64,000 nt of DNA from Callorhinus ursinus (lineage: Eukaryota > Chordata > Mammalia > Carnivora > Otariidae). Below, piece by piece: positions 12,340-24,345 of this stretch. The DNA is taken from positions 5,416,349 through 5,480,348 of the forward strand of contig NW_020312968.1 in the NCBI RefSeq assembly GCF_003265705.1, given 5' to 3'. Numbering within the stretch: the stretch's first letter is position 1; the number at the start of each line of letters is the position of its first letter. A model generated the notes under the pieces. It was not told the DNA's origin, did no database searches, and saw only the letters and a program-made list of their open reading frames with translations. The position numbers were made by a program, and so were the translations under genes.

Positions 12340-13290
12340 CATAGAGTTATATAACTAACATTGCAGTAAATTTAATAATATTTTCATCAGCCCCAAAAGA
12401 AACTCTGCTCATTAGCAGTTACTCTGTGTTCTCATTTGCTCTCCTCCCCCCAAGTCCTAATCAATCATTAATTTACTTTCTGTCTCTAGAGATGCACCTC
12501 TTCTGGACATTGCATATAAATGGGATCATTCAGTATGTGGTCTTGTGTGGTGGGCTTCTTTTAATTTCTGTGTGGGCAGGTATTTCCATTTCTTTTTTAA
12601 ATTTTTTTATTGTTATGTTAATCACCATACATTACAGGTATATCCATTTCTTTTAGGTATGTTCCCAGGTGTAGGATTACTGGGTCATATGGTAACTCTG
12701 TTTTAACATTTTAAGAAACCGTCAAACAGCATCTTAAAGCATCTGTAACATTCCCACCTGCAATGTATGAAGATTCCAATTCTCCATATCCTTACCACCC
12801 CTTGTTCCTATCTTTCTTTGGTTATAGCCAGCCTAGTGGGTTCGAAGTAACATCTCGTCACATCTTCCTAATGGCTAATAATGTTGAACATCTTTTTGTG
12901 TACCTGTTTGTATATCTTTGGAGAAATTTCTATTCAGATCTTTTGCTCATTTTAAGAACTGAGTTGTTTTTATATATTCTGGAAATGAATCTCTTATCAG
13001 ATACATAATTTGCACATATTTTCTAGATTCTAGTGGGTCTTCTTTTCACTTTCTTGGTTGTATCATTTTCAAACACAAAGAGTTTTTAATTTTAATGGAG
13101 TCTAATTTATCTGTTTTTTTTCCTTCTGTTGCGTGTGCTTTTGGTGTAGTCCTTAATTTAACAAGGCTTTATGAAACCCAAGATAACCAAGATTTATTTC
13201 TATGTTTTCTTATGAAAGTTGTATAGTTTTACCTCTTCCATTTAGCTCTGTGATCCGTTTTGTGTGTATCTAGTTTTTGTCTTCATGTAA
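12340..13290 (-). mobile_element. Ancient L1M fragment, antisense
   Basis: Reading the complement gives old-L1 ORF2 C-terminal and 3' UTR sequence. A diagnostic stretch is 'attactgggtcatatggtaa' at 12676-12695. Numerous stops and indels make it a fossil. It is interrupted at 12597-12635 by a much younger L1 tail. Confidence 0.75.
12597..12635 (-). mobile_element. 39-bp ultra-truncated L1 insertion
   Basis: Only the terminal L1 bases and A-tail are present (complement of 'tgtaatgtatggtgattaac' and 'ataacaataaaaaaa'). It is bounded by 19-bp TSDs, AGGTATTTCCATTTCTTTT (12578-12596) and AGGTATATCCATTTCTTTT (12636-12654), with one mismatch. The long duplication shows it is a true insertion and not a fragment left by deletion. 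Confidence 0.9.
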
Positions 13291-15084
13291 AGAGGAGTGT
13301 GTTTTCTTCAAATCACAGATTCCATGGTGAAATTCCAGGATGAGGAACTTGGCTTTACTCTTAAAAGAAAATGAAGCACATTCCCCCTCTCTCTATGCAA
13401 ATTAACCACTGATTTTCCATTAAAAATTTCTAAAAAAAAATCAGCCACTGTGGAATTTATTTTGGTTATTGCACATTTTCTTTCTTTGAGTGTCTATCAA
13501 TCAAAATTCTACTGCCATCAAAACTTCAGTGTTTTCATGTTTCACTAGCAGGCCTACTTGCGCAGTGGACCCAGAACTGAAGAAGTATTTTTACCGTTAT
13601 GACAAGTAATTAAATATCTAACAATGTTCTGGATCAAACAGTTTACACTGAATTGGTAATCTGATTTTTAGCTACAATTATACATATAAACAGTTTCCTT
13701 TTTTCCCCAAAGGTTGTAAATATTTCTATAAAAATAGATGGAAGGAAAGTGGAAAGGGGAGGGTAACCACCCCCACCTCCAAAAAAAAAAAGTCTATTGA
13801 AGTTAAAATTAAAAGGAGGTGTTTGATATGATAAATAATGATGAGATAATGGGTTTCTATGGGATATGGAAATAGAATCCACACGAGAATGAGGACCTCA
13901 GCTAAGAGCTGGTAGGTGGATCGGCCATGAACTGAAAGTGTGGCTTACCTTCTTTACTTTTTCACAAACATTACTGGCATTTGTCGAGATTATCTGTAAG
14001 TCTTCTCGTATGCATGGATTTCCCAGAAGTGACAGGTCATCTGGGAGCCTAAAGGTAATATTGTATAACCTAAATTGTAGCTAATCATATTTATATATTT
14101 TCCTCAATAGTTTTGTGTGAATCTTCTAGGCCAGGTGATGATGAGATGCTATCAGAAGAGAAGCCTGTCCTCTATTTAAAACATAGCTATGGCTGCCTGG
14201 CAGGAGGCTTTTTAAGGGGGCTGTGCTGAGCATAGCAGGTTGTTTATGCGGGAAAGGAGGGAGGCTTACCACAAATGTATAGCTCATAAGTTGATTAAAT
14301 TTCACAACATTGCTGTGTTGTAAGTTATTAAGGGACAGTGGCACAGAGACCCTTGTCATACTAATGAGGATTCCAACCTGACTGATTTGACCTAATCATT
14401 AGGAGATAATAATAGATCTATCCCTTAAATTACTGGATAACTTTGATGATTGCTCAGTAGCATGCAGACTAAAGCAGAGCCCAGCATGGATTTTGCCATT
14501 TATTTAATCTATTTTAGACCAAAATGTGCCAGAGAGAATACAGACAACATTAAACTGTTTAGACTTACCAAGCTATAAATATTTGTCAAATATGACTTAA
14601 TTTTTAAGCTACCCTTTCCTTTTAACTTCTAAAATTATTTTTGTAATTTTTTTCTCATGTATTGTAACTTTAACACACGATGTTAAAAAAAAACAGGTTA
14701 TGAACCATCAATTTACTAAGTTCCTACCTTGGAATGTTTTATAATTAAATCATAACACTACTACAGAACAGATAACTAAATCTTTAAAGGGGGAAAATAC
14801 ATAGATTTTTAAATTTAGGGAATGTGTTAATCTATTGCATTGATTTTATCCTCATCTCAATTAAATTAATTCTCTCTGTCACCATTTATCATGTCAGAAG
14901 TTTGCCCCTGTGCTGTAGCCATATGAGTTATTCCTGCAAAAGCACGTCAGAATAATTCACACTTGCTTCTTCTTTAATAATTTCCTTCTCAAGTTAGCAA
15001 GTCTTGTAAGAAAAATTCCAATCTATTTTATTTGCACTGAATATTAACACAATGTATTAAATATAATGTAGAAATTTAGTTGCA
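13291..15084. other. Unique sequence
   Basis: No repeat family or gene recognised. Open frames at 13643-13882 and 14126-14359 are short, antisense and domain-free; the first runs through an A-run translated as phenylalanines. Confidence 0.5.
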
Positions 15085-15725
15085 TGAATTTTTACCTTGA
15101 CTTTAAAAAATATTTGTTTACTGAAATGTGATATATATAATGAAAGTGCGTAAATCACAAACTCAATAAATTATTACAAAGTGAATACAGTGAATAAAAT
15201 CACTTCCAGGTCAGTAAATGAGGTTATTACTGAAACCTAGAAGCCATTCTGGTGATCCATTTCAGTTGTAGCTTCTCCCACTCTTGCCCAAGGAAACCAC
15301 TGTCTCAGCTTCTAGAACTGTAGTTTTATTTGCTTCTGCATTCTATATACAAGTGAAATCATACAGTAGTATGCATTGTTTTGTAGAGGATTTCTTTCAT
15401 TCCACAATATATTTATAAAACTCATTCATAGTTTTGTGTGTCGATGTAGTTAGTTCATTCTAATTGCTGTAGAGTATTCCATTGTATGAATATATTACAC
15501 TTGGTTTATACTTATGCTTTGTTGGTTATACGGGATGTTTCCAGTTTTGAATATTCTTGAATATTTTTGTGCACATGTACACATGTTTTTTGGGTATTTA
15601 TCTAGGCATGACATTTTCAGGTCATGGTGTTTGCATATCTTCAGCTTTACCAAATATTACCAACTATTTTCCAAAGGTGTTATACCAATTTATACTTCCT
15701 CCAACCGTGGTCTTTTCATTGATTT
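15085..15725 (-). mobile_element. Ancient L1M fragment, antisense
   Basis: The complement matches old L1 3' UTR text. On the plus strand the landmarks are 'tttccattgtatgaata' type text near 15476-15495, 'ggatgtttccagttttgaat' and 'ttttccaaaggtgttatacc'. No reading frame survives. Boundaries approximate. Confidence 0.75.
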
Positions 15726-15999
15726 AACAGATAACATCAGCAATTTGAAATTAAAATGTTATTAACTTTTTTAGGATTAAACTGCTACTTTCCATAATAA
15801 CTCTTTAGGCAGAAATATTTATAGGTTAAATAAAGTTAAATTTTTGAAATAACATACCCTTGAGAATCCCAACAAATAGGTGAACAATAAGATGGATTTA
15901 TGATTTTGTCCTTCTAATCTTGAAAGTCATTTGAGGCCTAATATGGCTGGGAATCTATAGATCTCTTTATTTTTTTCATCGTCTTTAAGCTTGTTCCCT

Positions 16000-16125
16000 T
16001 AGTTGAAAGGTTATTAGCAATAATCTTTATCTCATAAGGTTTTGGGACAAATAAATGAGACAATACATCAGAAGCTTGGCACATAGTCCATGCTGAATAA
16101 ATAAGTTATTATTTATCAATAACAT
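16000..16125 (+). repeat. MIR SINE 3' fragment
   Basis: The stretch 'acaaataaatgagacaatac', then 'cttggcacatagtccatgct', then 'gaataaataagttattattt' corresponds to the MIR 3' end. Confidence 0.7.
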
Positions 16126-16676
16126 GTAAACTTAGTTCTTTACATGTGGTTTTATTACCTGAACTCTTATTAGTATGGAATAACCAATTTAAGTTCTATG
16201 ATGGTAGAAAAGTGAAAAACAGAAACACCCCCTGAACCCCTAGGTATGGGTGGCGTTTAATATTGCCATATGGGAGATACCACAGTGCATTTATTTCATA
16301 CCTTAACTAGAGAGTCATTCTCTTCCCTGAGGGAAGTAGGTTCTTTCTCCCTCTCTTCCTTTGTCTCTCTTGGGGCTGCATTATGACCTTTGTGGGTTTT
16401 CGCCACTTTTGCCTGCATACATCTCTTCCTCACTAAAAATTAATTAATAAAAGAGTATGATGGTATCAATATAAAGGTAAATATATTTAATATCATATTG
16501 TAATTTTTAAAGCTAAAATTTCATTTTCCTCCCTGATTTTAAAAGAAATTAAAATACTGTCTTGGGTTTCGAAATGTATTGTGGGCCGGAGGCGCTGTGC
16601 TTACTGTACCTGCTCTAAGTTTATTCTGCTCTTCCTCTCCCCCTTCCTCCTTCTCTCATTGTCTCTCTCACTTCAG

Positions 16677-16701
16677 ATTTATGGCAGAGCCTTCTTCTCA
16701 G
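16677..16701 (+). other. Candidate 25-nt microexon (splice-site pair)
   Basis: A ~55-base pyrimidine-rich tract ends in 'ctctctcacttcag' at 16676. A 25-base segment follows, and then a strong donor-like 'gtgagaagg' begins at 16702 after CAG. All three frames across the 25 bases are open, and ATG sits at 16681-16683. There is no transcript evidence here, and matching acceptor/donor pairs arise by chance in tens of kilobases. The host gene, if any, is not identifiable. Confidence 0.25.
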
Positions 16702-17060
16702 GTGAGAAGGTAATAAGACTTCACGAAAAGCCATTCTGTGTATAAGTAAAGCAGGCAGCCAGCATTTTGCAGTGCACATTACACGGAAAAAAAAATCACT
16801 TAAAAACTATACACGGTAGGAACACAGAGGAAGGGCTCCTAATGGAAGGGCAAACTGCTTAAGTTTTAGAGATACTAAGAAAAATTACACCGACAGGGCA
16901 CATAGAGTAAATTCTCAAAAGATGATGGAAGTAGCTAAGCCATGCAATGATACGTATCTGTGAATACACACAGACATACATACCATTCTTTGTTGTATAT
17001 TCTTCTAAGCCTCCATTGCATTCACTAATATTTCTCTAATTTTTCTCTACTTGATATCTT

Positions 17061-17256
17061 ATTTATTTATTTATAAGATTTTATTTGTCAGAGAGAGAGA
17101 GTGTGAGCACGAGTGCTGGGCAGAGGAAGAGAGAGAGAGGCAGAAGCAGGCTCCCCGTTGAGCAAGGAGCACAATGTGGGACTCGATCCTAGGACCCTGG
17201 GATCATGACCTGAGTGGAAGGCAGACGCTTAACGACTGAGTCACCCAGGCGTCCCA
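17061..17256 (-). mobile_element. Can-SINE, antisense
   Basis: Complement of the head at 17240-17256, body with 'gactcgatcctaggaccctg', and poly(A) as T-rich text from 17061. A perfect 10-bp TSD, TCTACTTGAT, lies at 17046-17055 and 17257-17266. Confidence 0.95.
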
Positions 17257-17266
17257 TCTACTTGAT

Positions 17267-18862
17267 GTTTTAAAATCTGATGAAATAGCAGCCGATGAAC
17301 TCCGAATGACTGCTGATACAATTTTCCCATTTCTTCACAATAATCGTGAATATAGTGAATTCCCATGGTCCCTATTTAAACTGACCCTGCACCACTCCTA
17401 TTTTCTCTAATTTCTTAAAATGATGAGCTTGATGGACCATTTGCACCATTTTTGGCCTGACAGACATGCTCCATACGCTAATACTCATAAAGCAAATTCC
17501 AGTTAATTAATCCTGGCAGAATCCCTAAGAGGAAGGTACATGTCATGATAATTCCAATTTTAAGGGCCTATACATCTATATAGTCCTTGACCATACTTTT
17601 ATTGAAAGCTTTTGCTTATTTAAGTATTTTTCTTACAATTATTTTTTTGTGTTAGTAAGGTTTCTGATCCACATGGCTTCATTAAAATAAATGATTTGAT
17701 GAGGAAGGCAGCTTAAGATTCATATTCTGTGCTAATTAACAGATTCTTCTAATTGTTAGAAGCTCCTGATGTCTTTCTAATTCTTTCAACTCATTACTTT
17801 CTTACAGAAGTTACAGTTCTTAAAGGAATAGTAACAGATAGTATGAAACTTCCTTTCTACATATACGCACTGCCTCAAAATACATTAATTTGTGAAAGCA
17901 GGCCAATAATTTAAAATCTGTTAATTGATGTGCTTTCCTTCCAAAACCAAGTGAAATATCTTCCCTATTTTCCATTTCTACTTTCCCATCTGGGATACTA
18001 AAATGCATTTTTAAAAGATTACTTTTAGTTGAAAATAATGTAGCAAAACATATATTAAAATCTCTATATGCTTCCACTTGAATATATTTTAGTTAGATCA
18101 GTAGATCAGATCTCAATTCTCTGGATTTCTGTTACTACAGAGAGGAGCAAGGGGGAGGGATCTAATTTTATTTCGAAAATGTTCTTTTCCCTATATGATT
18201 ACTAACAAAGAGAGTTTATAATGTGTTAATTTATGCTCGGATCATTATGAAGTGATGTTTCCGGCAATTGTGTAGATGGATTCTCTGCCTATAAGGGGTA
18301 GCGACTGAAGACAGACAACTTTGATTCAGACAAAGGTGATGAATATTTGAAAAAATACAATAGTAACTATGTAAATAAAAAACAAAGTATGTATCAAAAA
18401 TACCATCCAAAGTTAAGTGTAGTTAGGTGAGACAAGGGTAAAAGGAAAGTAAATGAGTGGAATTGATAAATATTTATTTATTGCTCTTTGAGGCTGACCA
18501 GATAGTACAACCTGTGTCAAGGTTGTTGTTATTTTTGATTGACAGACATTAAGTAACTTATGGAATTCACTTAAGCCACTATATATATGCTAATATCAAA
18601 AAGAAGACCTTTAAGTCCCAACATGTACCAATTAATATTAAATTTCAATTAATCCTGAATATAAATTACTGAAGAGTTAGCTTTCCTGTGCTTTATTATC
18701 TGAGGGATGACAATAACAATTTAGGCTACTACTGCACAGCTTATAAAAGGGTTTCACATATGTTATTTCATTGAATATGCTCAACAACACTAGGAAATAA
18801 ACACCTTTGCTTATATATTTTAAATGGAAAAGGGAGAAATTAAGTGAGTGGCTCAGTAAAAC
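17267..18862. other. Unique AT-rich sequence
   Basis: No recognised feature. The 85-codon antisense frame at 17820-18077 has no domain, and I reject it as a gene. Confidence 0.5.
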
Positions 18863-19061
18863 ACTCTGAAAAACAAACTGAGGGTTCTAGAGGGGAGGGG
18901 GTAGGGGGATGGGTTAGCCTGGTGATGGGTATTGAGGAGGGCACATTCTGCATGGAGCACTGGGTGTTATGAACAAACAATGAATCATGGAACACTGCAC
19001 CAAAAACTAATGATGTAATATATGGTGATTAACATAACAATAAAAAAATTAAAAAAAAAAC
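18863..19061 (+). mobile_element. 5'-truncated young L1 3' end
   Basis: It begins at 'actctgaaaaacaaactgag' and ends with 'gattaacataacaataaaaa' plus an A-rich tail, so only the last G-rich module of the L1 3' UTR is present. I could not define a clear target duplication. Confidence 0.9.
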
Positions 19062-20088
19062 AGAATAAATTCTAAATGAGAAATAACACATACTTCTTTT
19101 TTTTTCAATGCCAAATCTCAAATACTCAGAAAAAGTAATTTGACAAATGTGTTAAGTGATTATTGAGAATTAGTCGAACATGTTACTTTGGGATCAGTGC
19201 TTCCCTAAGAAAAATAATACAAATAGGTATATGAAAATGATTTAGTCACACTTAAAGAAGAGAGTTAACACACAATAAAACACAAAAAGTCTATGATACA
19301 CATATTAATACAAGGTTCATTTTTTTTAGTTGACAAATGAGTCAATGAAGGATGAGGGAAGGGTAAAAAAAGTTTCATTAATCCACATTTCTTAAAACCT
19401 ACTGCAACTTCATAAAAATAAATTAGCTCTAAGCTGGGAAAGAGAAAAACAAGAGGCTTGAGAACTTTGTAGAATGACGCATGTCACCTGTCTTAGTAGC
19501 AGATCTTTTTTTGGTCTTGGGATCTGAAAGAAAATTATCACAGAGTCTTTGTATAAGGAGCATTTGTGTAGTCAAATATATGATATCCTTGATAGGGGAA
19601 GAAAAAATAATTCAGGTAAATTCTTTATATAATGAATTTTCATATCCCACTGGGATGCCTATTTAAACCTGATCCTTGTGTACAGCTATTATCAGCTCTC
19701 CTGGAAAAAGAAATGTAGAAAGTACTATGAGTTAAGTGTGTAATGTTCTGTCCAACATCCTAACATGGAATTATATCATGGAAAATTTAAGAGATTAGTA
19801 TCCATCTTATCCCTGGCTCAGACTAACTCTCTTGAATGTGATCAATCGCAGCAAGACTTTTGACATTAGCTAATGCCTTTATTCTTTTTTTATAATTCAT
19901 ATCTCTTTATTCTTGCTATTTTTGGGGGGGAAAGATCACTTCATGCAATGTGCATTCAGTCCAGTAAAACGGAACTAATACACAACATTGCTGATGTACA
20001 GGTGTTCTGCGTACTTGACTTGTAGAACAAGGTGAATAGAATATTGCAGTTTAGCCCAACTTCAATTTTCATCCACTTGAGCTTCATC
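19062..20088. other. Unique sequence
   Basis: No repeat family or gene recognised. Confidence 0.5.
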
Positions 20089-20386
20089 TTTTTTTTTAAA
20101 TTATTATTATGTTAATCACCATACATTACATCATTAATTTTTGATGTAGTGTTCCATGATTCATTGTTTGTGTGTAACACCCAGTGCTCCGTGCAGAACG
20201 TGCCCTCTTTAATACCCATCACCTGGCTAACCCATCCCCCCGCCCCCCTCCCCTCTAGAACCCTCAGTGTGTTTCTCAGAGTCCATAGTCTCTCAGTTCA
20301 TCTCCCCCTCCGATTTCCCCCCTTTCATTCTTCCCTTCCTGCTATCTTCTTCTTCTTCTTCTTCTTTTTTTAACATGTAATGTATT
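20089..20386 (-). mobile_element. 5'-truncated young L1 3' end, antisense
   Basis: The T-run near 20089-20097 is the complement of the L1 A-tail. 'gttaatcaccatacattaca', the C-rich complement of the last G-rich module, and a (CTT)n tract (20344-20365) complementary to the purine-rich linker follow. The 5' end falls inside that linker. A target duplication was not resolved. Confidence 0.9.
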
Positions 20387-20594
20387 CTGTCTGCAGGTAC
20401 CTGTCCAACATGAGAAGGTCTCTCTTATTCCTGAATCTTTATGTCCTAAGGCTATCTCTTGTTTGCTCTCAACCTCCTTCCACAAAGCCTGCCTATAACT
20501 GGGGCCATCTTATCCATGCCTATGGCTTTTAGGGGCTGCTCTTTGTTTAGAACCTACATCTATCTATCCCTCTGTCAAAAACCTTTTATCTCAA

Positions 20595-20801
20595 GGAGCC
20601 TGGGTGGCTCAGTCTGTTAAGCATCTGCCTTCAGCTTAGGTCATGATCCCAGGGTCCTGAGATCGAACCCCATGTTGGGCTCCCTGCTCAGTGCGGACTC
20701 TGCTTCTCCCTCTCCCTCTGCCTCTTCCCCCATCTTGTGCTCTCTCTCACTCTCACTCATTCTCTTTCTCTTTCAAATAAATAAAATCCTTAAAAAAGAT
20801 T
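20595..20801 (+). mobile_element. Can-SINE, sense
   Basis: Head 'gagcctgggtggctcagtct', B-box region 'gagatcgaacccc', a CT-rich tail and AAATAAATAAAAT. A perfect 11-bp TSD, TTTTATCTCAA, lies at 20584-20594 and 20802-20812. Confidence 0.95.
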
Positions 20802-20812
20802 TTTTATCTCAA

Positions 20813-21616
20813 AAACTAACTGTAGAAGTCAAGGAGCTCTTGTATACCTTAACTGCAGTAAATGAATTTCCAATTGCCATTTTCACTGTAGCTCAGGGGC
20901 TGTAAGACATATGCCTGCAGGTGCCAGGCAAAAATATAAATAAAGAGAGGAGGCAAGATATCTGGAAATAGAGTGGTGGAACTAGAGCAAATATGAGACT
21001 GTAAGTCCTCCCTTGAAGGGTGCACGTTCCATCTGGAAGGAGGAACAGTTATCACTCCACTTCAGTTATTGCCCTGTTAGATTTTGGGTATGATGTGGCT
21101 GATGTGCTGGCTGCTTGTTATCATGGTATGTAAACTATGCCTTTATGCTCAGAGGCTTTCCTGGTAACTTCACATAGCATGCTGCTGATTCAGTACAAAC
21201 TGTGTATCATTTAAATCTACTGTACCAGGCAATAATCTAATGAAGTGGAAATAAAAGTTAAATTGGAGAAATAATACTTTGGCCAATTAAAAGAGCGTAT
21301 CATTTGATCACTGAAACTATAATGGTAGTATCTACTCCACTGAGTAGTTATAAAAATTAAATAGGTGATATAAGTAAAATTGTTTTGCAAATTAAAAAAC
21401 TATATATTTACAGTGTTCTTGAATTTGAATGAATGCTTATAATTATTATTGAAAGACTTTTTAAACTTTTGAATTAATTCAAGTTATATTAACTTACCAT
21501 ATTTAGTAAAATAGAAAACTCCCAAAAATTTTAGCCAAGGTTTTAACTATGTTTAATACTTTTGCTTCGGTTAAATACAATTTTTGTTTCTTTACAAGTT
21601 TCCTTCAAACTGTTTT
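20813..21616. other. Unique AT-rich sequence
   Basis: Nothing recognised; open frames are short and lack domains. Confidence 0.5.
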
Positions 21617-21838
21617 ATCTTACGTATAGCAGGATGTAAGCCTGGTCCCTGTGTTATTTGCCTATTTAATTTAATAATTATTCTTATATATCTAAAACTT
21701 GCTTTATTCTTTCCCATAAGATCCTGATCTTACGTATAGCAGGATGTAAGCCTGGTCCCTGTGTTATTTGCCTATTTAATTTAATAATTATTCTTATATA
21801 TCTAAAACTTGCTTTATTCTTTCCCATAAGATCCTGAT
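21617..21838 (+). repeat. Perfect 110-bp tandem duplication
   Basis: Bases 21617-21728 are repeated exactly at 21727-21838, an offset of 110 bp with the 2-bp junction 'at' shared. I see no substitution between copies. The unit starts 'atcttacgtatagcaggatg' and matches no transposon I know. Perfect identity implies a recent duplication or an assembly artefact. Confidence 0.97.
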
Positions 21839-22348
21839 AGATTCTTTGTATTCACGCTATTTCCTTCTTAGCTTAAAAATATCTATATTCTATCTTAATG
21901 CTATCTGGGAATATATTCCCAGGAACTAAATCTAATCATCATGTTACTCAAAGATACACATGTAAAAAAAATCAGGAAGGATATGCATTATATTTTTTAA
22001 AGGATTATCTGCAGAGATTCAATTTTATTCTATATTAGGTCACAGTAGGGTAGAGAGTTATCTTCATCAACGTTCTTTTTAAACTTCTCTTAGAGGCTTG
22101 TGAATGAAATTTAAGATGAACCTTGCTTAAATTTCCACTATAATTTTTTAATTGCTCTTGTTGACTTGCACAATGCAATCCCAACCCTTTATTGTCATTC
22201 TCTTTCTGCAGAAAATGCATGCTAGTATCCAATCATAAGTTTACCTCCATGACTTTGAATACTAGAAAAAAGGACTTTCTAAAGAAATATTTAAAATATA
22301 GGCACGTTTCTTTAGACAGTTAAATACGTTTTTCCCTCTGTAATTGAA

Positions 22349-22842
22349 TGTTACTTGGGCACTCCCCAAATTACCTATGCCTCTGGGCATTCACGCCTAT
22401 GTGGTTCCTTCCCTTTGATTCTGAGCTGGACTTGTGATGTGCTTCAACCAATAAAATGTGGTACAAGGAACTATTTGCCAGTTTTATGGCTAATTTTATG
22501 GCTAAGCCTTAAGATGACCTGGCAGTGTATATATATTTGTACAATGAGAGTAGCTAGCTGCTGGGTAAGAAGTCAAACTGACGTGAGATGGTCCACACAG
22601 AGCACATGGAGGAGAACTGAGGAATACAGTCAGTAGCTCAAGCCCAGGATGCATGGCCCAGGTAAACCAGTCCTGGCCAGACCTCAGTGTTTACAGCTAA
22701 TAGAGCAAAGCCACCTGGGACAAAGACAAGCTCTCCCCACCAAGCCTACCCCAAGTTGCAAATGTGAGCAAACAAGCAAAACGAGTTATCGTTTTAAGCC
22801 TTTATGTTTTGGGGCAATTTGTTATGTAAAAATAAACTATCA
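22349..22842 (+). repeat. MLT1-like ERVL-MaLR LTR
   Basis: It starts with TG at 22349. Landmarks are 'caaattacctatgcctctgg', 'gggcattcacgcctatgtgg', 'gagctggacttgtgatg' and 'aaccaataaaatgtgg', with a terminus of 'ttttaagcctttatgttttg' followed by 'gggcaatttgttatg'. The layout is that of a MaLR solo LTR. No retroviral gene is present. The short frames at 22355-22636 and 22649-22876 lie inside the LTR and are not genes. Confidence 0.8.
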
Positions 22843-22857
22843 TTATGTAAAAATAAA

Positions 22858-24179
22858 AAAAAGAATACCTCCCTAAAATTATGCATCAGAAAAGTGGTTT
22901 GTTCTGTATTTGAGTCCTTACAAAGTCTCTCATAATTATGGGTCAGAAATGTTCTCAATTATTTTATTTTGTACAATTCTATTTGAAGGAGACACATCAG
23001 CTCCAGTCCTCTCAATGCCGTGCCTAAGTTTAAAACTTCTGTTGTATATTGAACCTCTGTGTGATTAGAAGCTTATCACTCTTAGCCTAGGGTAACTGTG
23101 GACCCTGCCTTTACTGCCTGCTTCTTGCTTTATTTTCAGTCTCCCTTTTGCCAAATTCAGGGAGGATCCAAGATACATAGTGTTCCTGGAGCTTGTATTT
23201 TTTTTTCCTTTGGCTTATTATTGGAGTCAATAGGTTTTGAATCTCTGTTTCTCTCTTTTTGTCTCTCTGTCTCTCTGTGTCAGTCACTGTCTCTGTTTCT
23301 CTCTCTTTCCTTCTCTATCATCTATAATAATATCCCCACCATTTTTACAAAGTGGCTGTCTCTGTGATAATAGGTAGTGGTCCTATTTATTGTGGTGACA
23401 CAGCAGATGAGCTCTGGAAATCCCATTTATATCATTATCCAGACAAGACAATGGAACATCAGAATCTGCCAACACCCAGGATGTAGTGTTAAGATGATAT
23501 CGAGCCCTGTGTCTTGAAAATCTTGATAATTATTTTTTATCTTTTAGTGCTTAAGTAGAATTTATGTACAAGGTATATAATATGTAAAGGATGATAGTAG
23601 GTGTGTAATGTGTGAAAGGTGGTATTTGTCTAAGGTAAGATGTGGCTGTGGGTATGTTTGTAAGAGTAAGAGATGAAACGGGTTATTTTAGATTTTTAGG
23701 TTACATAAATATAAGAAGGCCAGGCATTTTGATTCATATAGAGTTTGGTATTATTATAAGCAACATCATCTGCTGGAAGATACACGTCACTCAGGACCAA
23801 CCAATATCAACTTTTTAAAATTTCACATTTTATTAGGGGGATTTTTAGAATAAGCTTTGAATTCATGTTCAGCTTATTAATGACTCATTGATGCATGCCT
23901 TGACTAAGACTGACTAACAGAATAGGAAACGAAAAATCTCTTTTGTTGCTAGAATTTCTGCAAGGAGGTCTTCCTTCTAAGCATTTCTCAACCGTAGAGT
24001 ATGGACAGAGCGGGACTCAGATGATACTACAGGCCCACTCACAATTTCTCTCTCATGAGATAATGGTACAGTGTCGAGGGCCATTCATGAGGAGAATTTG
24101 GCAGACATTTGTAAATATGTTAATTCCATGGGACAAAGGAGTATAGGTAAAAGTAGACTAGGGGAGAGGGTACCTTGTC
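22858..24179. other. Unique sequence with a CT-rich tract
   Basis: A pyrimidine-rich simple tract spans about 23240-23325, and a serine/leucine open frame (23098-23367) merely translates it. No other feature recognised. Confidence 0.5.
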
Positions 24180-24345
24180 ATTTCTCAGGGTGCTGTTTTT
24201 CAACACAGTCCCAGAATCACCTACAACAAAAGCTCTTGATTATGAATATCCTCTAGGCCCACCCAGTTGTTCTGATACAGAAGCTTTGGTCAAAAGCTTA
24301 AGAATGTACTTTTTTTTTTTTAAATGCTTGAGCGTGATTGTCCAG
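24180..24345 (+). mobile_element. MER5-like hAT-Charlie MITE remnant
   Basis: The blocks 'cagaatcacctacaacaaaa', 'ctctaggcccacccagttgt' and 'ctgatacagaagctttggtc' follow the MER5A-type order. Termini are too worn to define inverted repeats. Non-coding. Confidence 0.6.

Noticed and set aside
20149..20373. 74-codon frame starting MFHDSLFVCNTQC, repeated at 29774 and in antisense at 5841 and 44060
   Set aside because: It is the antisense of the L1 3' UTR, recurring at each L1 tail; not a gene family.
22349..22842. MaLR LTRs considered as parts of intact endogenous retroviruses
   Set aside because: Only solitary LTR-like sequence is present here and at 3465-3985; no gag, pol or env-like frame flanks either one.
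24041..24150. AG...GTAAAAG pair considered as an exon
   Set aside because: The pyrimidine tract before the AG is weak and the enclosed frame has no recognisable content.
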